Shown here in pieces: positions 34,467 through 44,393 of a stretch of 63,846 nucleotides of DNA. The DNA is from Pseudomonadota bacterium (GTDB lineage: Bacteria > Pseudomonadota > Gammaproteobacteria > Burkholderiales > Burkholderiaceae_C). Numbering within the stretch: position 1 is the first letter of the stretch; each line of letters begins with the position of its first letter. A program made the translations under genes and the position numbers. The notes beneath the pieces are model-generated. The model made no database searches. It was not told the origin of the DNA and saw only the letters and a program-made list of their open reading frames with translations. Location of the stretch: positions 1 through 63,846 of the forward strand of contig JAFEEG010000014.1 of NCBI GenBank assembly GCA_018241225.1, read 5' to 3'.

Positions 34467-34472
34467 ATTTTA
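34467..34472 (-). promoter_or_regulatory. -10 box of hrcA
   Basis: The minus strand reads TAAAAT at -12 to -7 relative to the A of the hrcA start codon. Transcription would then begin at or beside the ATG itself. Four bases separate it from the nadK -10 on the other strand. Confidence 0.5.
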
Positions 34473-34476
34473 GTGT

Positions 34477-34482
34477 TGTAAT
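34477..34482 (+). promoter_or_regulatory. -10 box of nadK
   Basis: TGTAAT lies at -12 to -7 relative to the nadK ATG at 34489, the same geometry as hrcA. There is no Shine-Dalgarno sequence before the start. The two back-to-back promoters must compete for polymerase. Confidence 0.5.
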
Positions 34483-34488
34483 TTGTGT

Positions 34489-35385
34489 ATGACCCTTCGC
34501 TTCCGGCACGTTGCGCTCATTGGCAAATACCAGCAGAACGCTGCGCGTGGGCAATCGGGTGCCACGCCGGACGCCATGCTGGACGGCATCGGCCAGTTTC
34601 TGAAGGCGCAAGGCTGCGAGGTGTCCACCCTGGAAGGCGACGAAAGCGTGCCGCCCGGGCGCTACGCCGAGCTGAGCCTGGACGACATCGGCCAGCACTG
34701 CGACCTGGGCCTGGTGGTGGGCGGCGACGGCACCATGCTGGGCATCGGCCGCCAGCTGGCGGCCTACGGGGTGCCGCTCATCGGCATCAACCGAGGGCGC
34801 CTGGGTTTCATTACCGACATTGCACTGGACCATTACCAGTCCACCCTGGTGCCCATGCTCTCGGGCGAGTACGAGGAAGAACGGCGAACCCTCATGCTCG
34901 GCCAGGTCATTCGCGACGGCCAGAAGGTGTTCGAGGCCCTGGCCATGAACGACGTGGTGGTCAACCGTGGCGCCACTTCGGGCATGGTCGAGCTGCGCGT
35001 GTCGGTCGGACGGCATTTCGTGGCCAACCAGCGCGCCGACGGCCTGATCATCGCCACGGCCACCGGCTCCACCGCCTATGCCCTGTCGGCCGGCGGGCCT
35101 TTGCTGCATCCAGCCGTCTCGGGCTGGGTGCTGGTGCCCATTGCGCCGCACACGCTGTCGAACCGGCCCATCGTGCTGCCCGACGGCGAAGAGGTGTCCA
35201 TCGAACTGGTGGCGGGTCGCGACGCCAGCGCCAATTTCGACATGCAATCACTGGCCACGCTGGCCCACGGTGACCGCATCGTGGTGCGGCGCTCGCACAT
35301 GAACGTACGCTTCCTGCACCCCAAGGGCTGGAGCTATTTCGACACGCTGCGCAAGAAACTGCACTGGAACGAGGGGGGCTCCTGA
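34489..35385 (+). CDS. nadK: NAD kinase
   Basis: The 298-residue enzyme phosphorylates NAD to NADP. The ATP/NAD kinase signature GGDGTMLG is at 78-85, followed by [11 protein letters not shown], the NAD-contacting [12 protein letters not shown] and [13 protein letters not shown]. Length is typical of the proteobacterial enzyme. The stop is one base before the recN start, so nadK and recN form an operon. The order hrcA/nadK-recN is common in betaproteobacteria. Confidence 0.94.
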   Translation: MTLRFRHVALIGKYQQNAARGQSGATPDAMLDGIGQFLKAQGCEVSTLEGDESVPPGRYAELSLDDIGQHCDLGLVVGGDGTMLGIGRQLAAYGVPLIGINRGRLGFITDIALDHYQSTLVPMLSGEYEEERRTLMLGQVIRDGQKVFEALAMNDVVVNRGATSGMVELRVSVGRHFVANQRADGLIIATATGSTAYALSAGGPLLHPAVSGWVLVPIAPHTLSNRPIVLPDGEEVSIELVAGRDASANFDMQSLATLAHGDRIVVRRSHMNVRFLHPKGWSYFDTLRKKLHWNEGGS

Positions 35386-35386
35386 C

Positions 35387-37084
35387 TTGGCTCTGCGAAG
35401 GATCACGCTGCGCGATTTCGTGATCGTGCGCTCGCTGGACATCGACCTGTCCGCGGGCTTTACCGTTCTTACCGGCGAAACCGGCGCCGGCAAATCCATT
35501 CTCATCGACGCGCTCCAGCTCGCGCTGGGCAGCCGGGCCGACCCCGGCTCCATCCGCGAGGGCGCCCAGCGCCTGGACGTGAGCGCCGAATTCGACGCCG
35601 CGCCCGCCCTGCACGCCTGGCTGGACGAAGGCGGCTTCGAAACCTCCGCGGGCGAGCTGTTGCTGCGCCGCACGGTCGACCTGCAGGGCCGCAGCCGCGG
35701 TTGGATCAACGGCAGTCCCGCCACCGCCGCGCAGCTGCGCGAGCTGGGCGAGCGTCTGCTCGACATCCACGGCCAGCACGCCTGGCAAAGCCTGACGCGG
35801 CCCGACTCGGTGCGCGGCCTGCTCGATGCCTATGCCGGCGTGAAGGACGGTGCGCTGGACGCCACCTGGCAAGCCTGGCGCCAGGCCGGCGCCGCACTGG
35901 AAGCCGCACGCAATGCGCAAGATTCGCTGCAGCGCGAACGCGAGCGGCTGCAGTGGCAGATCGGCGAAGTCGCCAAGCTCGCCCCAGGCGCGGACGAGTG
36001 GGAAGAGCTGTCCACCAGTCATTCGCGCATCTCCAATGCACAGGCGCTCATCGATGCGGCCGAGGGCGCGCGCCACGCCATCGAAGACGACGAGCAGGGC
36101 GCCCTGTCGGCCCTGAACCGCGCCGTGGCCCTGCTGCAGGGCTGCGAGCACATCGAGCCCGAATTCAAGGCGCTCGGCGAAGTGCTGGCCTCCAGCGTGG
36201 CCCAGGCCGCCGATGCGGCGCATAGCCTGCACGGCTACCTGCGCCACGCCGACACCGACCCGCAGCGCCTGGCCGAGCTGGACGAGCGCATGAGCCTGTG
36301 GATGTCGCTGGCACGCCGCTACCGCCGCCCGCCCGAAGAACTGCCCGCGCTGTACGCCGGCTGGCAGGACGAACTCAAGGCACTGGACGCCGCCAGCGAC
36401 CTCGACGCGCTGGAACGCGCCGAGCACGCCGCGCAGCAGGCCTACATGAAGGAAGCCCGCGCCCTGGGCAAGTCTCGCCAGGCGGCCGCGCCGAAGCTGG
36501 CCAAGGCCATCACCGAGGCCATGCAGGGCCTGGGCATGCAGGGTGGCCGCTTCGAGGTGGCACTGTCTGCATTGGCACAGCCCAGCCGCTTTGGCCTGGA
36601 AGACATCGGCTTCCTGGTGGCCGGCCATGCCGGCAGCACGCCGCGCGCCGTCGGCAAGGTGGCCTCGGGCGGCGAACTCTCGCGCATTGCATTGGCCATT
36701 GCCGTCACCACCAGCCGACTGGGCGAGGCGCAGACGTTGATCTTCGACGAGGTCGATTCCGGCGTGGGCGGCGCGGTGGCCGAAACGGTGGGGCGGCTGA
36801 TGCAGCAGCTCGGCCGCGACAGGCAAGTGCTGGCGGTCACGCACCTGCCGCAGGTGGCGGCCTGCGCCGATCACCACCTGCTGGTGTCCAAGCGCCAGGC
36901 GCAGGATCAAGCTGCCGCCGGTGGCGCGGCCCACATCGAAAGCAGGGTCAGCGCGCTGGAAGACGACGCCCGCGACCAGGAAATCGCCCGCATGCTCGGC
37001 GGCGAACGCGTGTCGGCCACCACACTGGCGCATGCGCGGGAAATGCTGGGCAAGCCGGCCGCGCCGGCGAAGGCCCGCGCATGA
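35387..37084 (+). CDS. recN: DNA repair ATPase RecN
   Basis: The 565-residue SMC-like protein has Walker A GETGAGKS at 30-37, a long coiled-coil middle and a C-terminal head with the signature [13 protein letters not shown] and Walker [13 protein letters not shown]. It acts in double-strand break repair. Translation starts with TTG directly after the nadK stop, suggesting coupling. Length and motifs are complete. No LexA box is visible in the few bases before it, so any SOS control would act at the nadK promoter. Confidence 0.93.
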   Translation: MALRRITLRDFVIVRSLDIDLSAGFTVLTGETGAGKSILIDALQLALGSRADPGSIREGAQRLDVSAEFDAAPALHAWLDEGGFETSAGELLLRRTVDLQGRSRGWINGSPATAAQLRELGERLLDIHGQHAWQSLTRPDSVRGLLDAYAGVKDGALDATWQAWRQAGAALEAARNAQDSLQRERERLQWQIGEVAKLAPGADEWEELSTSHSRISNAQALIDAAEGARHAIEDDEQGALSALNRAVALLQGCEHIEPEFKALGEVLASSVAQAADAAHSLHGYLRHADTDPQRLAELDERMSLWMSLARRYRRPPEELPALYAGWQDELKALDAASDLDALERAEHAAQQAYMKEARALGKSRQAAAPKLAKAITEAMQGLGMQGGRFEVALSALAQPSRFGLEDIGFLVAGHAGSTPRAVGKVASGGELSRIALAIAVTTSRLGEAQTLIFDEVDSGVGGAVAETVGRLMQQLGRDRQVLAVTHLPQVAACADHHLLVSKRQAQDQAAAGGAAHIESRVSALEDDARDQEIARMLGGERVSATTLAHAREMLGKPAAPAKARA

Positions 37085-37109
37085 CGAGCAAGTGGAAAGC
37101 AGCCAAGCA

Positions 37110-37991
37110 ATGAGCAGCAGCCTCGAAGTCCTCCTCATTACCGGCATGTCGGGCTCCGGCAAGTCGGTGGCGCTGCACGCGCTGGAAGACGCGGGCTACT
37201 ACTGCGTCGACAACCTGCCGCCCGAGCTGCTCTCGCCCTTCATCGCGCTGGAGCGCCAGCAGCAGGCAAGGCGCGTGGCCATTGCCATGGACGTGCGCAG
37301 CGGTGTGTCGTTTCCGCTGATTCCGCAGCAGCTCGACGCGCTGCGCCAGGAAGGCGTGCAGCTTCGTTCGCTGTTTCTCGACTCCACCACCGATGCGCTG
37401 GTGCGGCGTTTTTCCGAGACTCGCCGGCGCCATCCCCTGTCGCGCCAGGAGGGCGAAGTGGACGCGCCCGAGCGCCACCGCGCCCTGGTTCAAGCCATCG
37501 AGCTCGAGCGCGAACTGCTGGCCGACCTGCGCGAGGGCGCGGACATCATCGACACCAGCATCATCCGCCCGGCTCAGCTGCAAAGCTACATCAAGGACCT
37601 GATCGCGGCGCCGCAAAGCGCGCTGACGCTGGTGTTCGAGTCCTTCGCCTTCAAGCGCGGCATTCCGCTGGATGCCGACTACGTGTTCGACGTGCGCATG
37701 CTGCCCAACCCGCACTACGTGCCGAACCTGCGGCCACTCACCGGCCGCGACGCGCCGGTGATCGAATGGCTGCGCGAGCATGACGAAGTGCTGCAGATGT
37801 ACGCCGACATCGAGGGCTTCCTGACCCGCTGGCTCGACGCGCTGGCGCGCGACCACCGAAGCTATGTCACCGTGGCCATCGGCTGCACGGGCGGCCAGCA
37901 CCGCTCGGTGTTCCTGGTCGAGCAACTCACGCGCAATTTCGAGAAGCGCTGGGCGGCGCTCAAGCGCCACCGCGAATTGCACGAGTTCTAG
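37110..37991 (+). CDS. rapZ: RNase adapter protein RapZ
   Basis: The 293-residue P-loop protein has Walker A GMSGSGKS at 12-19, a central [20 protein letters not shown] block and the C-terminal [17 protein letters not shown]. In enterobacteria RapZ tunes glucosamine-6-phosphate synthase through small RNAs; other members bind glucosamine-6-phosphate or nucleotides. It is usually next to hprK or PTS genes. Here it follows recN by 25 bases and abuts the convergent mutY (stops at adjacent bases). Function in this organism is by homology. Confidence 0.92.
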   Translation: MSSSLEVLLITGMSGSGKSVALHALEDAGYYCVDNLPPELLSPFIALERQQQARRVAIAMDVRSGVSFPLIPQQLDALRQEGVQLRSLFLDSTTDALVRRFSETRRRHPLSRQEGEVDAPERHRALVQAIELERELLADLREGADIIDTSIIRPAQLQSYIKDLIAAPQSALTLVFESFAFKRGIPLDADYVFDVRMLPNPHYVPNLRPLTGRDAPVIEWLREHDEVLQMYADIEGFLTRWLDALARDHRSYVTVAIGCTGGQHRSVFLVEQLTRNFEKRWAALKRHRELHEF

Positions 37992-39029
37992 CTAGGGCTC
38001 CAGCTGCGCCAGGAGCTTTCGCACAGGCGCGGGAAGGCCCAGGCCCTGCCAGGCATCTCTGGAGAACCAGGCGCCGTTGGCAGACGGCTGCGCGTTCGCC
38101 GGGGCAGCCCAGCCGACCGGATGCAGGTGCAAGTCCTTGTGCGTCAGCACGTGGACGAAGGACGGCGCATCTTCCAGTGCGCTGTTGCCCACGCCCGCAC
38201 TCAATTCATCGCGCGTGCCGAAGCAAGGCAGGCAATACAGGCCGGCCCAGATGCCGGACGAAGGCCGCTTTTCCAGCCAGACACGCTCCTGCGCGTCACG
38301 CGCCACCAGCATCCAGATCGATTGCGACGTGCGCCGCAGCTTGCGCGTCTTGACCGGAAAGCGCTCCTGCTCGCCAAGGGCCTTGGCCCGGCAATCGGCA
38401 CCGACCGGGCACAGCAGGCAACTGGGCTTGCGCGGCAGGCACACGGTGGCGCCCAGGTCCATCAGGCCCTGCGTGTAGGCCGGCATGTCCTCGCCGCGTT
38501 CGCCGGCTGGCAGCAGTTGCGTGGCGAGGTTCCACAGCGCCCGTTCGTTGGCGCTCGATGCCAGGTCACCCTCGAAGCCAAGGAAGCGCGTCAGCACGCG
38601 CTTGACGTTGCCGTCCAGAATGGCCACCCGTTCGCCAAAGCAGAAGGAGGCGATGGCCGCCGCGGTTGAACGGCCGATGCCCGGCAGCGTTTCCAGCTGC
38701 GCCGCCGTGCGCGGAAACTCGCCGCCAAAGCGCGACACCACCTCTTGTGCGCAGCGATGCATGTTGCGTGCGCGGCTGTAGTAGCCCAGGCCGCTCCACA
38801 AGCCAAGCACCTCGTCCTCGTGCGCCGCCGCCAAGTCCGCCACGGCCGGAAAGCGCGTGAGGAAACGATCGAAGTAGCCCAGCACCGTGCTCACCTGCGT
38901 CTGCTGCAGCATCACCTCGGACAGCCAGACGCGATACGGGTCGCGCGTGTTCTGCCAGGGCAATTCACTGCGCCCGTGGCTGCGCTGCCAGCGCACCACG
39001 CGCGGTGCAAAGTCCTCTTTTTTGTTCAA
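37992..39029 (-). CDS. mutY: Adenine DNA glycosylase MutY
   Basis: The 345-residue enzyme removes adenine opposite 8-oxoguanine. Visible are the catalytic glutamate E38 in WLSEVMLQQTQV, the helix-hairpin-helix LPGIGRSTAAAI, the [4Fe-4S] cysteines in CLPRKPSCLLCPVGADC (spacing 6-2-5) and a C-terminal NUDIX-like domain. The TTG start at 39029 overlaps the stop of the dynamin gene (TTGA), so it is coupled to it. Together with mutM upstream on the same strand it forms a GO-system operon interrupted by the dynamin gene. Confidence 0.93.
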   Translation of the reverse strand: MNKKEDFAPRVVRWQRSHGRSELPWQNTRDPYRVWLSEVMLQQTQVSTVLGYFDRFLTRFPAVADLAAAHEDEVLGLWSGLGYYSRARNMHRCAQEVVSRFGGEFPRTAAQLETLPGIGRSTAAAIASFCFGERVAILDGNVKRVLTRFLGFEGDLASSANERALWNLATQLLPAGERGEDMPAYTQGLMDLGATVCLPRKPSCLLCPVGADCRAKALGEQERFPVKTRKLRRTSQSIWMLVARDAQERVWLEKRPSSGIWAGLYCLPCFGTRDELSAGVGNSALEDAPSFVHVLTHKDLHLHPVGWAAPANAQPSANGAWFSRDAWQGLGLPAPVRKLLAQLEP

Positions 39030-40990
39030 GCGACGCGAAGTTCCGGACGTCCGCCCGACGGGCCGCCTTGCGTGTCGCGGCTGAGCAGCAGCGCGGTCAG
39101 CTCCTGCAGGCGCTCGCCCAGTTCCTTGAGCGCCGCTTCCTGCGTGGCGATTTCCGTCAGGCGCTCGTCCAGGCCGCCCGCGGCGCTCTGGATGCGCTCC
39201 ACCGCCTCGATTCGCCGGCCGAAGTTGCGGCGGCGCTCCTTGAGCTGCGCGTCCAGTTGGGCACCGGCGCCTTTGCTCCAGCGCTCCACCTCGGTCATGG
39301 CCGCTTCGTTCACAACCCGCAGCCGGCTGGCCAGCGCCCGCACCAGCTTGTCGCAGAAGTCGGGCTGCGCCAGCTTGAGCATGTTGCTCACGCCCAGGTA
39401 CTGGATGTGGCTCTGCTCGATCTGCCCGAGCTGGTGGATGAAGCCCATCAGGTCGGGCTCGGCCGGCGCCAGCAAGGTGAAACCGTGCTCGGCGTTGAGT
39501 TGCCGGAAGGTGGCATTGAGCATGGCCTGGATCTCGGCCGTGGTCTCCTGCACCTCGCGCAGGTTGCCGCGCAGTGCGTCGAAGGTCTCGCCATACACCT
39601 TGCGCACGTTGAGCTTGATGCCCGGGCGCTTGAGCGTCGCGGCCAGCTTGGCCATGTCGGCCTTCAGCGCCGTGCTGCCCAGCACCGCATACACCTCGCG
39701 CAGCAACTTGCTCTGCACCGAGCGCAAGGCCAGGATGCGCGCATTGCTGCTTTCGAATTCGGACTGCTCGCTTTCGATGCGCGTGCGCATGTGGCGGATC
39801 ACGCCGGTGTTCTTGCCACGCAGGCCTTGCAGTTCCAGCGCCTGTTCCGACAGGTCGCGTGCACGCACCTTCAGGATGCGCTCCGCCTCGGCCCGCAGCG
39901 CGCCGATGCCGTTGTCGATGGCCAGGCGCAGCACGGTCTCGCGCTTGCCCAGGATGCCCTCGCCCAGCACGGCTTCCAGCGCCGGCAGGCGGCTGGCCTG
40001 CAGCAGCGGCGCATCACGCCGGATCTTGGCCTGCAGCCCCTTCTGGGCGGACACGGGCAGCACGTGTTCGAGCGGCACGTCCAGCACCTTGGCCGAGGCC
40101 TGGCGCTGGCGGTCGATCTGCTTTTCGACTTCGCTGGGGCTGTTCAGGATGTCCCACAGCGTGTCGATCTTGTTGAGCACGACGATGCGCGTGTCCTTGT
40201 GGTCGCCCTCGGTAATGAGGTGCTCGCGCCAGATGGACAGGTCCGAACGCGTCACTCCCGTGTCGGCGCCCAGGATGAACACCACCGCGTGGGCCTGGGG
40301 AATGAGGCTGACCGTCAGCTCGGGCTCGGCGCCGATGGCGTTCAGGCCCGGTGTGTCGAGAATCACCAGCCCCTGCTCCAGCAGCGGATGCGGCATGTTC
40401 AGCACCGCATGGCGCCAGCGCGGAATCTCGACCCGGCCCTGGGCGTCGGGCGAGGGGTTGTCCTCGGGGCTGTCGTCGTTCCAGAAGCCCAGCTGGCGCG
40501 CCTGCTCCAGCGGCACCCAGTCGACCTCGGCCACCATGTGCATGGTCTGGGCCAGCGCCTCGGCGTTGTGCACGTCGATCGGGATTTCGGTCCAGCGGTC
40601 CAGCTCATCGCGCCAGTGGGTCAGCGAATGCGGCTCCAGCCGGGTGGCGATGGGCAGCAGGCGCAGGCTGGGGGGCATCGCCGCGTCGTAGCCCAGCTCG
40701 GTCGGGCACATGGTGGTGCGGCCGGCGCTGGCGGGCATGATCCGGCGGCCATAGCCGGCAAAGAAGATGGCGTTGATCAGCTCGGACTTGCCGCGCGAGA
40801 ACTCGGCCACGAAGGCGACCATGACCTTGCTGGTGCGCATCTGCAACTCCAGCTCGCGCAGGCGCTCGCCCACGGCCATGTCCAGCAACTCGTTTTCGCG
40901 CAGCCAGCCAGTCAGCCACTTGAGCCGATGGGCAAAGTTGCGTCGCCACGCGCCGTGCTGGTCGAACTGCTGATTGAAGGATCGGGTCAA
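39026..40990 (-). CDS. Dynamin-family GTPase
   Basis: About 654 residues from the TTG at 40990. The GTPase motifs are G1 AEFSRGKS (61-68, with alanine in place of the first glycine), G3 DTPGLN and G4 NKID. These are followed by long helical and coiled-coil segments typical of bacterial dynamin-like proteins, which act at membranes. No ATG exists before the G domain. An alternative TTG at 41092 would add 34 residues that look unlike the rest, so the shorter form is preferred. It sits between mutM and mutY. A membrane or stress role is inferred from the family only. Confidence 0.82.
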   Translation of the reverse strand: MTRSFNQQFDQHGAWRRNFAHRLKWLTGWLRENELLDMAVGERLRELELQMRTSKVMVAFVAEFSRGKSELINAIFFAGYGRRIMPASAGRTTMCPTELGYDAAMPPSLRLLPIATRLEPHSLTHWRDELDRWTEIPIDVHNAEALAQTMHMVAEVDWVPLEQARQLGFWNDDSPEDNPSPDAQGRVEIPRWRHAVLNMPHPLLEQGLVILDTPGLNAIGAEPELTVSLIPQAHAVVFILGADTGVTRSDLSIWREHLITEGDHKDTRIVVLNKIDTLWDILNSPSEVEKQIDRQRQASAKVLDVPLEHVLPVSAQKGLQAKIRRDAPLLQASRLPALEAVLGEGILGKRETVLRLAIDNGIGALRAEAERILKVRARDLSEQALELQGLRGKNTGVIRHMRTRIESEQSEFESSNARILALRSVQSKLLREVYAVLGSTALKADMAKLAATLKRPGIKLNVRKVYGETFDALRGNLREVQETTAEIQAMLNATFRQLNAEHGFTLLAPAEPDLMGFIHQLGQIEQSHIQYLGVSNMLKLAQPDFCDKLVRALASRLRVVNEAAMTEVERWSKGAGAQLDAQLKERRRNFGRRIEAVERIQSAAGGLDERLTEIATQEAALKELGERLQELTALLLSRDTQGGPSGGRPELRVA

Positions 40991-41116
40991 GGTCGAGAAT
41001 GTAAACGTCGACTTACAAATATTAGCACCCGCTTCCCGCGATACGGCGAGCCAGATGAGCCAGCCAGCCGTATTCGTTGTTCGGATACCCAAATGGCGTA
41101 GGAACTCGATGCAGGT

Positions 41117-41932
41117 TTAATACTTTTGGCAGTGCGGACAGTAGAAGGTGGAGCGTTGGCCCTGCCGCACCTGCCGGATCGGCGTGGCGCACACCCGGCA
41201 GGCCTGGCCAGCGCGACCATAGACCATCGCCTCCAGCTGGAAATAGCCGCCCTGCCCGTCCACGTTGGAAAAGTCGCGCAGCGTACTGCCGCCGCGCTCC
41301 ACGGCCCGGGCCAGGATGCTGCGCACCGCTTCGCGCAGCCGCGCCGCCCGCGGGCGGCTGATGCGCGAGGCCGACAGCGTCGGTCGGATGCCTGCGGCAA
41401 ACAGCGCTTCGGACGCGTAGATATTGCCCACGCCCACCACCAGGTCGCCCGCCAGCAGCACCTGCTTGATGGGGGCCTGGCGCCGCTGCAGCGCCGCATG
41501 GAATTCGTCCAGGTCGAAGGACTCGCCCAGCGGCTCGACGCCCAGGCCGCCAAGCAGCTTGACGGCCGCCGACGCGTGCTCGTCGTCGGCGTAGACCACC
41601 GCTCCGAAGCGTCTCGGATCGTTCAGGCGCAGGGTACCCCGGTCGGTGACCAGCTCAAAATGGTCGTGCTTGCCAGCCTCGGGAAGCGCGTGCGAGAAGC
41701 GCAAGCTGCCCGACATGCCCAGGTGCAGCAGCAAGAGCCCGCAATCCAGGTCGATGAGCAGGTATTTGCCGCGTCGACGCACCGTGAGAACGCGGCGGCC
41801 CACCAACTCGTCCGGGTCGATGCCCAGGCCCCAGCGCAGCGGCTTGCCCAGGTGGACGGCGCGCACCTGCGCGCCGGCAATGCGGTCGGCAAAACCGAGG
41901 CGCGTGACTTCGACTTCGGGTAATTCGGGCAT
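41117..41932 (-). CDS. mutM: Formamidopyrimidine-DNA glycosylase MutM (Fpg)
   Basis: The 271-residue enzyme excises 8-oxoguanine. The mature N-terminus PELPEVE provides the catalytic proline and glutamate, and the C-terminal zinc finger is C-x2-C ... C-x2-C (CRVC and CPHC). The start at 41932 is fixed by the requirement for Pro2; the longer open frame is rejected. It is divergent from the TPR lipoprotein gene across 86 bases and upstream of the dynamin gene and mutY on the same strand. Confidence 0.95.
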   Translation of the reverse strand: MPELPEVEVTRLGFADRIAGAQVRAVHLGKPLRWGLGIDPDELVGRRVLTVRRRGKYLLIDLDCGLLLLHLGMSGSLRFSHALPEAGKHDHFELVTDRGTLRLNDPRRFGAVVYADDEHASAAVKLLGGLGVEPLGESFDLDEFHAALQRRQAPIKQVLLAGDLVVGVGNIYASEALFAAGIRPTLSASRISRPRAARLREAVRSILARAVERGGSTLRDFSNVDGQGGYFQLEAMVYGRAGQACRVCATPIRQVRQGQRSTFYCPHCQKY

Positions 41933-42006
41933 GGACAGGAAGCTGGTGGCGCCCGGCTGCAGCGCCCGGATGGACCCCATGCAATCGTCGCCAAAGTTGC
42001 TTGGAT

Positions 42007-42012
42007 TATTAT
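42007..42012 (+). promoter_or_regulatory. -10 box of the TPR lipoprotein gene
   Basis: TATTAT lies at -12 to -7 relative to the ATG at 42019, with no Shine-Dalgarno between. This is the same leaderless geometry as hrcA and nadK. No convincing -35 is visible. Confidence 0.45.
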
Positions 42013-42018
42013 GGTCCG

Positions 42019-43893
42019 ATGACCTTTCCGCCCCGCCGACTCCGCCTTGCGGCGGTCGCGTTGCTCGCCATCAGCGCATGCGCATGCGCCTCCCTCGACC
42101 CCACCTCGCAGGCAAGCCCCGCGCCGGCGTCGGCACCGGCTGCGGCTTCGCCCGCCGCAGCGCCCGCTCCGGCTGCGGCGCAGGCCCCGGCAACCACCGC
42201 GGCCACGCCGCAGGGGCCACCCAGCACCCCTGCGCCCAAGCCGGAAGTCCAGGCCCAGCCTTCGGCCATGACGGCCCAGATCTTCTATGAGGTCCTCATC
42301 GGCGAGCTGACGCTTCGCTCGGGCGACCCAGGCACCAGCTACGGCTTGATCCTCGACTCGGCACGCCGCACGCGCGATCCGCAGCTGTTCCAGCGCGCCA
42401 CCGAGATCGCGCTGCAGTCGCGCTCCGGCGACGCCGCGCTGGCGGCGGCGCGGGCCTGGAAGCAGGCCATTCCCGAGTCGCGCGACGCACGGCGGCTGGA
42501 ACTGCAGATCCTGGTGGCCCTGAACCGGCTGCCCGAGACCGTCGAGCCCCTGCAGGCCGAACTGGCGGCCACGCCCCAGGTCGAAAAGCCCGTGCTGATG
42601 AACGTCATCGCGCGCAACTACGCCCGGGCCAGCGACAAGAAGCAGGCTGCGTCAGTGGTCGAGCAGGCGCTGTCGGAAGAAGTGAAGAACCCCGCCATGG
42701 CCGCACCGGCCTGGGCCGCCATCGGCCGGGTGCGGCTGGCGGCCGAAGACAACGCCGGCGCGATGGACGCCGCCCGCAAGGGACTGCAGGCCGACCCCGC
42801 CGCCGAGGCCCCCGCCGTGTTGGCACTCGACCTGATGGACGCCAATCAGGCCGAGGCAGAAGGCCTGCTCAAGACCTACCTGAACAACCCCAAGGCCAAC
42901 CCCGGCGTGCGCATGGGCTACGCCCGCGAACTCGCGCAGGACCGCCGCTACGCGGAGTCCAGCAACCAGCTGACGATCCTCACGCACCAGCACCCCGAGC
43001 TGGCCGAACCCTGGTTGCTGCTGGGCAGCCTGCAGGCCCAGGCCAAGCAGGACGCCGCCGCGGAGACCTCGGTCAAAAAATACATCGCGCTGACGCAGAA
43101 GCAGGAAGACAGCGACGAGCGCAACCCAGGCATGACGCAGGCCTATTTCGTGTTGTCCCAAACCGCGGAGCGCCGCAAGGACTATCGCGCCGCAGAAGGC
43201 TGGCTTGCCAAGGTCGACAGCCCGGAAGACCTCACCGCCGCCCAGTTGCGCCGTGCCATGCTGCAGGCACGCCAGGGCAGGCTCGACGAGGGACGCGAAC
43301 TCATTCGCGCCCTGCCAGGCGACACGCCCGAACAGCGACGCCAGAAGCTGATGGCCGAAGTGCAGCTGCTGCGCGACACCAAGCACTACCAGGAAGCCTA
43401 CGACCTGCTGGCCAAGGCCAGCGCCGCCGAGCCCAACGACGCGGACCTGATCTACGACCAGGCCATGGTCGCCGAGAAGCTCAACCGCATGGACGACATG
43501 GAGCGCCTGCTGCGCCGCCTGATCGCCATGAAGCCGGACAACCAGAACGCCTACAACGCCCTGGGCTACTCGCTGGCCGATCGCAACGTACGCCTGGACG
43601 AAGCGCGCACGCTCATCCAGAAGGCCGTGCAACTGGCACCCGACGATCCCTTCATTGCCGACAGCCTGGGCTGGGTCGAATTCCGCAGGGGCAACACGCA
43701 GGAGGCCACGCGCATCCTGGAGGCGGCCTACAAGCAGCGCCCCGATCCTGAAATCGGCGCGCATCTGGGCGAGGTGCTCTGGACTTCGGGCCAGCGCGAC
43801 CGCGCCCTGGTCGTCTGGAAAGAAGCCGTGCAGGCCGACGCCGAGAACGAAACGCTGCAGGAAACCCTCAAGCGCCTGCGCGTCAAGCCGTGA
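42019..43893 (+). CDS. Tetratricopeptide-repeat lipoprotein
   Basis: The 624-residue protein begins with a lipoprotein signal (LLAISAC, with the acylated cysteine near residue 22) and a long Ala/Pro-rich linker (about residues 35-85). Multiple TPR helices follow, most clearly in the last 200 residues ([20 protein letters not shown]). It should be membrane-anchored and exposed in the periplasm as a protein-interaction scaffold. It overlaps lolB by four bases (GTGA). Its conserved place before lolB-ispE in betaproteobacteria hints at an envelope role, not proven. Confidence 0.87.
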   Translation: MTFPPRRLRLAAVALLAISACACASLDPTSQASPAPASAPAAASPAAAPAPAAAQAPATTAATPQGPPSTPAPKPEVQAQPSAMTAQIFYEVLIGELTLRSGDPGTSYGLILDSARRTRDPQLFQRATEIALQSRSGDAALAAARAWKQAIPESRDARRLELQILVALNRLPETVEPLQAELAATPQVEKPVLMNVIARNYARASDKKQAASVVEQALSEEVKNPAMAAPAWAAIGRVRLAAEDNAGAMDAARKGLQADPAAEAPAVLALDLMDANQAEAEGLLKTYLNNPKANPGVRMGYARELAQDRRYAESSNQLTILTHQHPELAEPWLLLGSLQAQAKQDAAAETSVKKYIALTQKQEDSDERNPGMTQAYFVLSQTAERRKDYRAAEGWLAKVDSPEDLTAAQLRRAMLQARQGRLDEGRELIRALPGDTPEQRRQKLMAEVQLLRDTKHYQEAYDLLAKASAAEPNDADLIYDQAMVAEKLNRMDDMERLLRRLIAMKPDNQNAYNALGYSLADRNVRLDEARTLIQKAVQLAPDDPFIADSLGWVEFRRGNTQEATRILEAAYKQRPDPEIGAHLGEVLWTSGQRDRALVVWKEAVQADAENETLQETLKRLRVKP

Positions 43894-44393
43894 TCACGCG
43901 ACGCCTGACGCTGGCAGCCGGTGCCGCCGCGCTGCTGGGCAGCCTGGCGGGCTGCGCCGGCATGGGCGGGCCTGCCGGCCCCGAAGCCTCCGCCGGCCAC
44001 TGGAGCGGACGCATGTCGCTGCGCGTGGACAGCGCGCCGCCGCAAAGCTTCTCGGCCTTCTTCGACCTTCGCGGCAACGCAAAGGCCGGCCAGCTGCAAC
44101 TCACCAGCCCCATCGGCAGCACGCTGGGCCTGGCGAAGTGGTCACCCGGCATGGCCACGCTGCAGACCGGCTCGGACATCCGGCAGTTCGATTCCGTCGA
44201 GATGATGATCGAGGCTGCCACCGGTGCCGCCATTCCGATGGATGCGCTGTTCGGCTGGCTCGACGGACAGCAGCAAAGCGTGCCGGGCTGGCGAGCCGAC
44301 CTCAGCCAGGTCAGCGCCGGGCGGCTCCAGGCCCTGCGCGATTCACCTTCGCCGGCCGCCGACCTGCGCATCGTGTTCGAGCGCCCGCAATGA
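43890..44393 (+). CDS. lolB: Outer-membrane lipoprotein insertase LolB
   Basis: The 167-residue lipoprotein has a GTG start overlapping the previous stop. The lipobox LAGC puts the acylated cysteine at 22. The body fits the LolB fold, the outer-membrane receptor that takes lipoproteins from LolA. The family is poorly conserved, so the call rests on size, lipobox, the GHWSGRMSLRV start of the mature domain and the classic position directly before ispE. It overlaps ispE by four bases. Confidence 0.85.
   Translation: MITRRLTLAAGAAALLGSLAGCAGMGGPAGPEASAGHWSGRMSLRVDSAPPQSFSAFFDLRGNAKAGQLQLTSPIGSTLGLAKWSPGMATLQTGSDIRQFDSVEMMIEAATGAAIPMDALFGWLDGQQQSVPGWRADLSQVSAGRLQALRDSPSPAADLRIVFERPQ

Noticed and set aside
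34461..34488. CIRCE element in front of hrcA
   Set aside because: The 28-base gap lacks the TTAGCACTC-N9-GAGTGCTAA repeat or a recognisable variant.
37081..37113. Ten-codon open frame between recN and rapZ
   Set aside because: It starts inside the recN stop region, overlaps the rapZ start, has no conserved content and could at most be a coupling peptide.
40991..41092. Upstream TTG start of the dynamin-like gene
   Set aside because: It would add 34 residues of hydrophobic and mixed composition without a ribosome binding site. The shorter start keeps the usual NQQF...HGAWRR opening. This remains uncertain.
42019..42260. Repeat element in the Ala/Pro-rich stretch of the TPR lipoprotein
   Set aside because: The GCN/CCN repeats are codon-level low complexity of a periplasmic linker, not a DNA repeat unit.
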